A stretch of 64,000 bases of DNA from positions 868,001 through 932,000 of the forward strand of contig NZ_JBHMEZ010000003.1 in the NCBI RefSeq assembly GCF_042427615.1. Reading direction: 5' to 3'. The notes under the pieces are model-generated. The model did not search any database. It saw only the letters and a list, made by a program, of their open reading frames with translations, and was not told where the DNA came from. Both the position numbers and the translations under genes were made by a program. The stretch's first letter is position 1. Every line of letters begins with the position of its first letter. Origin of the DNA: Formosa undariae (GTDB lineage: Bacteria; Bacteroidota; Bacteroidia; Flavobacteriales; Flavobacteriaceae). Shown piece after piece: positions 1 to 8,100 of the stretch.

Positions 1-978
1 GCAGACATTTGGGGAAAAATCAGAAGTGGGAAACGTGCATCAGATGCCAATTACCTACAGTCTGTAGCCGCACATAAAGCTGTAAAAACCATGTTAGTTT
101 CTGGAATTGCATCTACGTACTACCAATTATTAGCTTTAGATGCACAACTTAAAGTGACTAACGAATCTATTGCGACTCGTAAAAAAAGTGTAGAAACCAT
201 CACGGTTTTAAAAGAAGCAGGACAAGTTAACCAAGTTGCGGTAGACCAAAGTATTGCACAATTCAATAATGCAAGTGCTTTAAAAATAGACATTGAAACG
301 GCTATTTTTAGAACGGAGAACACATTGAATTTACTTTTAGGTAAAAGTGCAAATACCATTGCGAGAACAGAATTAGACAGTCAGACCCTAGACACAGATA
401 TGAAAGTTGGTGTACCATCTATCTTATTAAGAAACAGACCGGATGTAATGGCTGCCGAATTTGGATTAAGAAATGCATTCGAATTAACAAATGTGGCTAA
501 AAGTCAGTTTTACCCATCTTTAACCCTAACAGCCTCTGGAGGTTTCCAGAGTTTAGATTTAAAAGATTGGATTAGTGCCAATTCTATTTTCGCGAATGTT
601 ATAGGCGGTTTAGCACAACCTATATTTAATAAACGAAGCATTAGAACGCAGCACGAGGTTGCTATTGCACAACAAGAACAAGCACTTTTAAATTTCGAAA
701 AAACCTTGTTAACAGCAGGAAACGAAGTATCTAACAGTTTGTATCAATACGATGCAGAAAACAGAAAAATTGTTTTTAGAGAGAATGAAGTCAAGGCGCT
801 TAGAAAAGCAGAGTCTAATTCTGAAGTCCTTTTAAATAACGGTTACGGAACATTTCTAGATTTATTAACAGCTAGAGCTACTGCTTTAAGTGCAGAACTT
901 AATGTTGTAGATAGTAAATTACAACAATTATTAAGTGTCGTAGATTTATACGAAGCCTTAGGTGGTGGTTGGAAATAA
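1..978 (+). CDS. TolC/NodT-type outer membrane efflux lipoprotein, C-terminal part (5' end outside window)
   Basis: The reading frame is open from base 1, so this is the C-terminal part (about 325 residues) of a longer protein; the first internal ATG is at 91. It matches the outer membrane factor family that forms the exit duct of tripartite RND efflux pumps. Visible family features are long amphipathic helices, the LLLGKSA segment ending one coiled-coil repeat, and the IPSxLLxxRPDVxAAE-type motif (here PSILLRNRPDVMAAEFGLR) that opens the second repeat. YPSLTLTASGGFQS is a typical beta-barrel strand segment. The partner membrane-fusion and pump genes would lie upstream, outside the window. 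A hairpin terminator follows. The family call is firm; the substrate cannot be told. Confidence 0.93.
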   Translation, partial: ADIWGKIRSGKRASDANYLQSVAAHKAVKTMLVSGIASTYYQLLALDAQLKVTNESIATRKKSVETITVLKEAGQVNQVAVDQSIAQFNNASALKIDIETAIFRTENTLNLLLGKSANTIARTELDSQTLDTDMKVGVPSILLRNRPDVMAAEFGLRNAFELTNVAKSQFYPSLTLTASGGFQSLDLKDWISANSIFANVIGGLAQPIFNKRSIRTQHEVAIAQQEQALLNFEKTLLTAGNEVSNSLYQYDAENRKIVFRENEVKALRKAESNSEVLLNNGYGTFLDLLTARATALSAELNVVDSKLQQLLSVVDLYEALGGGWK

Positions 979-1004
979 TCACAACATCTTATAATTTTAT
1001 CATT

Positions 1005-1035
1005 AAAAGCCCTTTTCAGTTGCAAAAGGGCTTTT
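1005..1035 (+). terminator. Rho-independent terminator after the efflux gene
   Basis: AAAAGCCCTTTT and AAAAGGGCTTTT form a 12-bp perfect inverted repeat around an 8-base spacer, ending in a T run. It lies 27 bases after the stop codon of the efflux gene and could act in either direction. Confidence 0.8.
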
Positions 1036-1128
1036 CTGCTTTTAAACTTCAACATAATTTTAGAAATAGTTTAAAAAACGTTGTATTTTCGACTTTATAT
1101 TAAAAACCATCTCGTCAACATATAATAC

Positions 1129-1542
1129 ATGAGAAAAACAATTATTTTAACGGCCTTAGTTTTAGCTGTAATCGCGGCCATCATGGCAACACGTAGCACC
1201 TATTATTACGCTTACATTCCGGGATTATTAGCAATAGCCTTAGGTTTTTATGGTATGCAATTATCTAAAGACCATATACAACATAAAAAGACAGCTCAAC
1301 TTGCCATTTTATTAGGAGGTCTTGCAATATGTCTTTCTTCTTACAACTTAATATTTTCATCTAACCCAGAAAGTATACCCTCTCAAGCAACCGAAAAGAT
1401 AGAAGAATCAATTCCTGAAGAGGAAGAAGAGATGGAAGAAGATTTTAGTGACGAAGAACTAGATGCCGTAGAAAACGAAATTATGCCATCGATAAAAAAG
1501 ATTGATTCGGTACCTCCTCCTGCAAATATTATTAAAAAATAA
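1129..1542 (+). CDS. Small membrane protein with acidic C-terminal tail, function unknown
   Basis: A 137-residue protein not recognised as a named family. Three hydrophobic segments (about residues 4-20, 28-44 and 56-75) are followed by a strongly acidic stretch (about 95-120, including EEEEEMEEDFSDEE) and a short proline/lysine end (VPPPANIIKK). It should sit in the inner membrane with a charged soluble tail. The gene is 8 bases upstream of the M28 peptidase gene and in the same direction, so the two are probably co-transcribed. The start is the first ATG in frame and opens directly into a membrane helix. Confidence 0.7.
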   Translation: MRKTIILTALVLAVIAAIMATRSTYYYAYIPGLLAIALGFYGMQLSKDHIQHKKTAQLAILLGGLAICLSSYNLIFSSNPESIPSQATEKIEESIPEEEEEMEEDFSDEELDAVENEIMPSIKKIDSVPPPANIIKK

Positions 1543-1550
1543 GATTTTTT

Positions 1551-2621
1551 ATGACAATCAGACTTTACTATAAGAAAAACAAAGCAGTAGTTGCGACGGC
1601 ATTATTCATGCTTATTTTTACGATTGTAGGGTGTTCTAACAACACTAAAAACCAAAACAGTTCTGAAGACACAGCACTATTAGATAGTACTTTAATTAGG
1701 GAATATGCAAATACCATTACTGCAGAAGACTTAAAACAGCATTTAGAAATCTATGCTTCAGACGAATTTGAAGGACGCGGAACAGGGACAAGCGGACAGA
1801 AAAAAGCAGCGGATTATTTGAAGCAGTTTTATATTAAAGAAAGCATTATATCTCCAATAGACGACACTATATATTTTCAAGATGTACCGGCCTCCTATTT
1901 ACCAGAAAATACAGGAGAGTCAGAAAATGTGTTAGCCTTTATAAAAGGTTCGGAAAAACCAGAAGAGATAATTATTATTTCAGCCCATTTAGACCATGTC
2001 GGTATTATTAATGGTGAAATTTATAATGGAGCAGACGACGATGGTTCTGGAACGGTTGCATTGTTAGAAATTGCACAAGCCTTTAAACAAGCTGCATTAA
2101 AAGGCCACGGCCCTAAACGTAGTATTTTATTATTACATGTTACAGGTGAGGAATTAGGTTTATATGGTTCGCGCTACTATTCTGAAAACCCTATATTTCC
2201 TTTAGAAAATACAATCGCAAATTTAAATATTGATATGATTGGTCGCGTAGACGACACACATATAGATAATCCAGAGTATGTGTATTTAATAGGATCGGAT
2301 CGTTTAAGCGACGACCTTCATAATACCTCAGAATACATTAACAACACCTTTTTTAATTTAGAATTAGACTATACGTTTAACGAACTAGACGATAAAAACA
2401 GGTATTACTACAGATCAGACCATTATAACTTTGCAAAGCATAATATTCCTGTAATTTTCTATTTTAATGGTACCCATGCAGATTATCATAAAGCCACAGA
2501 TACGGTAGACAAAATAAACTTTCCTATGCTTCAAAAACGAACACAACTTGTGTTTGCGACCGCTTGGCAATTGGCAAACCAGTCTAACCGTCCAGCTTTA
2601 AATGAAGACATTGAAGACTAA
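1551..2621 (+). CDS. M28 family zinc metallopeptidase, lipoprotein (short form)
   Basis: A 356-residue exported aminopeptidase-like enzyme. The N-terminus has a membrane segment ending in a lipobox (IVGC, Cys28), so it is probably anchored in the periplasm or outer membrane. The co-catalytic two-zinc site of M28 peptidases is complete: HLDH (His146), ADDDGSG (Asp162-164), GEE (Glu200/201), NIDMIGR (Asp228) and DYHKATDT (His313). It lacks the protease-associated (PA) domain found between the N-terminal segment and the catalytic core in the next gene, its close paralogue. It probably removes N-terminal residues from peptides; specificity is unknown. Confidence 0.9.
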   Translation: MTIRLYYKKNKAVVATALFMLIFTIVGCSNNTKNQNSSEDTALLDSTLIREYANTITAEDLKQHLEIYASDEFEGRGTGTSGQKKAADYLKQFYIKESIISPIDDTIYFQDVPASYLPENTGESENVLAFIKGSEKPEEIIIISAHLDHVGIINGEIYNGADDDGSGTVALLEIAQAFKQAALKGHGPKRSILLLHVTGEELGLYGSRYYSENPIFPLENTIANLNIDMIGRVDDTHIDNPEYVYLIGSDRLSDDLHNTSEYINNTFFNLELDYTFNELDDKNRYYYRSDHYNFAKHNIPVIFYFNGTHADYHKATDTVDKINFPMLQKRTQLVFATAWQLANQSNRPALNEDIED

Positions 2622-2642
2622 TACTTTAAAACAACACAATAG

Positions 2643-2679
2643 AGACTAAAACACATCGACTTAAGAAGTGCTTTAGTCT
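2643..2679 (+). terminator. Probable weak terminator hairpin between the two M28 genes
   Basis: AGACTAAAACAC and GTGCTTTAGTCT form a 12-bp stem with one A.C mismatch around a 13-base loop, followed by TATTTTAT. It lies 21 bases after the stop codon of the short M28 gene. A regulatory role in the 99-base gap before the second M28 gene is also possible. Confidence 0.4.
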
Positions 2680-2720
2680 ATTTTATAAAATGAGACCTTT
2701 AATTAATTAAATCAATATTT

Positions 2721-4295
2721 ATGAAAAAACAATACCTAATAGCTAGTGCTGCATTAGTAATGTTAAGCTGTGGTAGTTCAGAAAAAACGACATCCACGTC
2801 TACTTCTACAACTGAAGCAGCATCAAAACAGACAAACGATGTCAATTTTTATGCAAAAACCATTACTGAAGCTGAATTAAAAACAGATTTGATGATTTAT
2901 GCATCAGATGAATTTGAAGGACGTCTTACAGGACAACCTGGTCAAAAAAAGGCAGTAGAATTTTTAAAGCAACGTTATGTCGATTTAAATATTCCAGCAG
3001 CTAAAACAGATGGTGATTATTTTCAAGATGTTCCTTTAGAAATAGTAAAAACTCCTGAAGCGACATTAACAATACAAGATTCTAAATTCGAATTAGGGAA
3101 TGATTATATTTCTGTTTTATCGAGTGATTCTGGCACTATAAACACCAATGAAGTGATCTTTGCGGGCTTCGGTATTGAAACCGACGCTTATTCCGATTAT
3201 AAGTCTATTGATATCAAAGGAAAGGTCGTATTATTTAAATCTGGAGAACCTAAAAAGGCCGATGGTACTTATATTATTTCAGGAACTTCGGAAGCTAGTG
3301 AGTGGTCAAATTTCAGGAAAGAAATGACTTTAAAAAGAGATCTAGCTAGAGAAAAAGGAGCGAAAGCTGTTTTATTTTATACTCCAGAAGAATATAACAA
3401 TGCAGCTAAACGTTTTGGAAATTCTAAAGGAAGAATAACACTACAAGATAAAAAAGAGACTTTATTTTTCTTTATTGTTGATACTAAACTGGCTAAAGCC
3501 TTACTACCAAATATTGAAAAAGCAGAAAAACAGGAAACTATAAAAACCACTTTCAAGTTAGATTACAAAAAAGTTAATGAAGAAATTCACTCTGAAAATG
3601 TTGCTGCATTTATAAAAGGAACAGACAAAGCAGATGAAGTTATTGTAGTTTCAGCACATTTAGATCATGAAGGTATTAAAAACGGAGAGATTTATAATGG
3701 CGCAGATGATGATGGTTCTGGAACAGTAGCACTCTTAGAAATCGCTGAAGCTTTTAAAATGGCTAAAAATAACGACCAAGGACCGAGACGTTCAATCTTG
3801 TTTTTACATGTTACAGGTGAAGAAAAAGGATTATTAGGTTCAAGATATTATTCTGACTACGACCCAATTATTCCTTTAGAAGAAACTATGGTCGATTTAA
3901 ACATTGATATGATTGGTAGAACTGATCCGAAACGTAAAAGCGACAATAGAAACTATATCTATTTAATAGGAAGTGATAAACTTAGTACAGATTTACATAA
4001 TATTTCTGAGGAGGTTAATAAAGCATGTTGTAACGTTGAACTTGACTACACCTTTAATGACGAAAATGACCCGAACCGTTTTTACTACAGATCAGATCAT
4101 TACAACTTCGCAAAAAACAATATTCCTGTAATTTTTTATTTTAATGGAATCCACGCCGATTACCATAAACCAACAGATACACCTGACAAAATTGAATACG
4201 ATTTGTTAGAGAACAGAACCCGTTTGGTTTTTTATACGGCTTGGGAATTAGCAAATCGCGAGGCTAAAATTGTAGCAGATAAAGTTGCAGAATAA
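2721..4295 (+). CDS. M28 family zinc metallopeptidase with PA domain, lipoprotein (long form)
   Basis: A 524-residue lipoprotein (lipobox VMLSC, Cys17) of the M28 family. After a Ser/Thr-rich linker comes a conserved N-terminal segment shared with the preceding gene (YASDEFEGR). A PA-type domain insert of about 170 residues follows (roughly 100-280, with GFGIETDAYSDYKSIDIKGK). The catalytic core is next: SAHLDHEG, GADDDGSGTVALLEIAEAF, VTGEEKGLLGSRYYS, NIDMIGR and DYHKPTDT, so all zinc ligands are present. It is a periplasmic or surface aminopeptidase-like enzyme. The high identity with the upstream gene outside the PA region shows a tandem duplication. Confidence 0.92.
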   Translation: MKKQYLIASAALVMLSCGSSEKTTSTSTSTTEAASKQTNDVNFYAKTITEAELKTDLMIYASDEFEGRLTGQPGQKKAVEFLKQRYVDLNIPAAKTDGDYFQDVPLEIVKTPEATLTIQDSKFELGNDYISVLSSDSGTINTNEVIFAGFGIETDAYSDYKSIDIKGKVVLFKSGEPKKADGTYIISGTSEASEWSNFRKEMTLKRDLAREKGAKAVLFYTPEEYNNAAKRFGNSKGRITLQDKKETLFFFIVDTKLAKALLPNIEKAEKQETIKTTFKLDYKKVNEEIHSENVAAFIKGTDKADEVIVVSAHLDHEGIKNGEIYNGADDDGSGTVALLEIAEAFKMAKNNDQGPRRSILFLHVTGEEKGLLGSRYYSDYDPIIPLEETMVDLNIDMIGRTDPKRKSDNRNYIYLIGSDKLSTDLHNISEEVNKACCNVELDYTFNDENDPNRFYYRSDHYNFAKNNIPVIFYFNGIHADYHKPTDTPDKIEYDLLENRTRLVFYTAWELANREAKIVADKVAE

Positions 4296-4313
4296 AGCAA
4301 GAGATTATGCATT

Positions 4314-4353
4314 AAAAAATCCTTCAGTATCTATTGACGCTGAAGGATTTTTT
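4314..4353 (+). terminator. Rho-independent terminator after the second M28 gene
   Basis: AAAAAATCCTTCAG and CTGAAGGATTTTTT form a 14-bp perfect stem around a 12-base loop, with T and A tracts on the two sides. It lies 18 bases after the stop codon, between convergent genes, so it can serve both directions. Confidence 0.85.
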
Positions 4354-4415
4354 AGGTTTTAGAAGTTTGGTGTTAAATCATATTGCTTAAATACAATCCT
4401 ATGACACTCATCTCT

Positions 4416-4485
4416 GTTCTCGACAAACTTTGCTTGCTACTTTCGTCAGAATCTTACTATTCGTTCTCACTAATGCTCGAAGACC
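4416..4485 (-). repeat. Single dispersed copy of the TTCGAG repeat
   Basis: About 70 bases that, read on the minus strand, match the core unit of the 31.5-32.5 kb array: it begins with GGTCTTCGAGCATTAGTGAG and ends with TTGTCGAGAAC. It has about five differences from the array copies. It sits between the convergent M28 and DsbD-domain genes, 22 bases from the stop codon of the latter. Confidence 0.85.
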
Positions 4486-4507
4486 TTAGAAAAACATGGT
4501 GTTTTTC

Positions 4508-4954
4508 TTATTTCACATCAAAAACCAAATCAATTTCGGTTGGAGGCAAACATCTTGTATCATCGCACACCATAAATTCCACGGTTCCATTGACCTTAAA
4601 TGGTACGGTCCCTTTAACTCGTATACGTTGCTTAAATTCTGATGTCCCATCAAAATACTTTATTTTCATTTCAAAAATAGGATCATCTATAACATGTCCA
4701 GCTCCTTCTTGAGTATTTCCTTTTTTCAGAAAATCTTTACTCCCCTTAAAAGCAAAAGTTGTTGGAATAGGTCCGCCATCAGGCACTGTTTGAGAGTATA
4801 AATGCCATCCTTGATCAATGCTAGCAGTTGCAACTAACTCATATTCGGTATCCGATATTTTATTTACAGATGTCGACCATTTTACAGGCTCCAGTATTTG
4901 TCCGTTTACAGATCCCATAATCATCAAGACAAGAAGTAATACTATTTTATTCAT
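4508..4954 (-). CDS. Stand-alone DsbD N-terminal (disulfide corrector) domain protein
   Basis: A 148-residue secreted protein with a clear signal peptide (residues 1-18, ending VNGQ). The rest matches the N-terminal periplasmic domain of the thiol:disulfide interchange protein DsbD: GWHLYSQTVPDGGPIPT and, near the end, FMVCDDTRCLPPTEI, which carries the two conserved cysteines and the CLPP signature. The transmembrane and thioredoxin domains of full DsbD are absent. It probably passes electrons or corrects disulfides in the periplasm together with a separately encoded membrane partner. The gene is monocistronic and convergent with the M28 gene. Confidence 0.82.
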   Translation of the reverse strand: MNKIVLLLVLMIMGSVNGQILEPVKWSTSVNKISDTEYELVATASIDQGWHLYSQTVPDGGPIPTTFAFKGSKDFLKKGNTQEGAGHVIDDPIFEMKIKYFDGTSEFKQRIRVKGTVPFKVNGTVEFMVCDDTRCLPPTEIDLVFDVK

Positions 4955-5083
4955 AATAAGCTGTTTTATTCGTTGTTATGTTTCTCCCAAATATATACGA
5001 ATATCACGTTGAGTTATAAAACTAGAATTAAAGTTATACTTCTTTTAACATTTTCACAAAAAACTCTAGACTCTAAAAAGCAT

Positions 5084-5117
5084 AAAAAAACCGTCTATAA
5101 TAAAATAGACGGTTTTT
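5084..5117 (-). terminator. Rho-independent terminator of the T9SS cargo gene
   Basis: CCGTCTA and TAGACGG pair around an 8-base loop (TAATAAAA) with A and T tracts on the two sides. Reading on the minus strand it ends in a T run, 15 bases after the stop codon of the 1460-residue gene. Confidence 0.85.
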
Positions 5118-5131
5118 AAAAATTATTTGAT

Positions 5132-8100
5132 TTAACGTAAAACTAGTTTTTTAGTAAGTCGTATTCCTCTGCGTTCAATAGTTAATACATACACACCTTT
5201 AGGATAACGAGATACATCTAAAGTATTATACATGATGCTTGCATTCGATTGGATAACTTGATTGTACAATAATTTTCCTGACATATCAAAAATACGAATT
5301 GGAGTATCGGCTTCTAATCCTGAAATTTTCACGTTTAACACATCAGTCGCCGGGTTTGGATAAATACTGAATTCAAAATCTAAAGTTTCCTCTTCTATAT
5401 CTAATGTATGAGCCTCGACAATGACTAATACCTCATCTTCGCTAGAACAACCTCGGGCATTAAATACCTCAACCGTATAAATTGTAGTGGCATCGGGATT
5501 AACGGAGATACTTCTTGTGGTCTCGCCTGAATTCCATAAATAACGCGCCCCTTCAGCTGCTGTTAACCTAATAGATTCACCTTGATAAATGGTCTCGTCT
5601 GAACCTGCATTCGCCGTTGGTAAAGGGTTTACAGTGACAGTGACTTCTGCACTTGCCGTAACATTTTCCTCTGAAACATCTACTGAATAAGTTGTCGTTG
5701 AATTCGGATTAACAACAATACTCGCTGTGGTTTCTCCGGTATTCCAAATAAAGCTTGAACCTCCCGTTGCGGTTAACGTAACAGTCTCACCTTCACAAAT
5801 CGTTTGATTATTTCCAGCATTGGCAATGACCTCCACTTTGGTTGCATTCACAGTTACTTTTACCTCATCACTAGCTGAACAATTATTATCATTTAAGACC
5901 TCTACGGAATAGATTGTCGTCTGATTTGGACTGACTGAAATATCTTTAGTCGTTGCTCCAGTACTCCATTTATAACGTGTTCCGCCAGTTGCCGAAAGTG
6001 TAATGCTCTCACCCTGCTCGATGGTTTGGTCTGAGCCCGCATTCGCCTGAGGTAATGGATTGACAGTCAAAGTGACTTCAGCACTCGCTGTAACATTTTC
6101 CTCTGAAACATCTACTGTATAAGTCGTTGTTGAATTAGGATTTACACTAATACTTGCCGTCGTTTCTCCGGTATTCCAAATATAGCTTGAACCTCCTGTT
6201 GCGGTAAGTGTAATGCTCTCGCCTTCACATATCGTTTGATTGTTTCCGGCATTGGCAATAACCTCCACTTTAGTTGCATTCACAATCACTTTTACATCGT
6301 CACTAGCTGAACAATCACCAACGTTGAATACCTCTACGGAATAGATTGTCGTCTGATTCGGACTTACTACAATAGCTTTAGTCGTTGCTCCAGTACTCCA
6401 TTTATAACGTGTTCCGCCAGTTGCCGAAAGTGTGATGCTTTCGCCCTGCTCTATCGTTTGGTCTGAACCTGCATTCGCCGTTGGTAACGGGTTTACAGTC
6501 ACAGTGACTTCAGCACTCGCTGTAATATTTTCCTCTGAAACATCTACTGAATAAGTCGTCGTCGAATTCGGATTGACACTAACACTTGCTGTGGTTTCTC
6601 CGGTATTCCAAACATAGCTTGAACCTCCTGTTGCCGTTAACGTAACGCTCTCGCCTTCACAAATCGTTTCATTGTTTCCGGCATTGGCAATAACCTCCAC
6701 TTTAGTTGCATTCACAGTCACTTTTACCTCATCACTAGCTGAACAATCGCCAACGTTAAAGACCTCTACGGAATAGATCGTCGTCTGATTCGGACTTACT
6801 AAAATAGCTTTAGTCGTTTCTCCATTACTCCATCTATAACGTGTTCCACTGGATGCCGAAAGTGTGATGCTTTCACCCTGCTCTACCGTTTGGTCTGAAC
6901 CTGCATTCGCCGTTGGTAACGGGTTTACAGTCACAGTGACTTCAGCACTTGCCGTAACATTTTCCTTTGAAACCGTTACTGTATAAGTCGTTGTTGAATT
7001 AGGATTTACACTAATACTTGCCGTCGTTTCTCCGGTATTCCAAATATAGCTTGAACCTCCTGTTGCCGTTAACGTAACGCTCTCTCCTTCACAAATCGTT
7101 TGATTGTTTCCGGCATTGGCAATAACCTCCACTTTAGTTGCATTCACAGTCACTTTTACCTCATCACTTGCTGAACAATCGCCGTCGTTAAAGACCTCTA
7201 CGGAATAGATTGTCGTCTGATTCGGACTTACTGAAATAGCTTTAGTCGTTGCTCCAGTACTCCATTTATAACGTGTTCCGCCAGTTGCCGAAAGTGTGAT
7301 GCTTTCTCCCTGCTCTATCGTTTTATCTGAACCTGCATTCGCCTGAGGCATCGGATTTACAGTCACGGTGACTTCAGCACTCGCTGTAACATTTTCCTCT
7401 GAAACATCTACTGAATAAGTTGTCGTTGAATTCGGATTGACACTAATACTTGCCGTCGTTTCTCCGGTATTCCAAATATAGCTTGAACCTCCTGTTGCGG
7501 TTAACGTAACACTTTCGCCTTCACAAATTGTTTGATTATCTCCAGCATTGGCAATAACTTCTATTTGTGGACTGTTGACAGTCACTTTTACATCGTCTTG
7601 GGAGTCACAACCATTTAAAGTCACTGTTACTGAATATATAGTAGTTTGGTCTGGTGACACGGTAATTGTAGACGTAGTTTCCCCTGTACTCCATAAAAAG
7701 GATCCTTCTCCGGTTACTGACAACTTTGTGCTTTCTCCTTTATCTATGTTAACATCACTGCCGGCGTTTATCGTTTGCCTGGGAGACACGGTTACTGTGA
7801 CTTCATCGGAATTAGAACATATTCCGTTTGTCGTAGTAACCGTGTACGTTGTTGTTTTATTTGGTGAAACTGTAATTGTATTTGTTTTTTCTCCGGTGCT
7901 CCATTCAAAATCACCTGAACCTATTGCTTTTAGTGTCACCGATTCTTCTTCGCATATGGTGACATCTTCACCGGCATCTATAGTGGGTAAATCTTGAACT
8001 ATAATTTTAACTTCGTCTGTATCTGTATGTCCTGAACTGTCTGTTCCTGTAACCGTATACGTCGTTGTCTGATCAGGACTCACCGTAATACTTTGCGTTT

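Noticed and set aside
7548..7997. 149-codon plus-strand open frame opposite the Ig-like repeats
   Set aside because: It is antisense to a clearly coding, family-matched gene; the frame arises from the repeat's codon bias.
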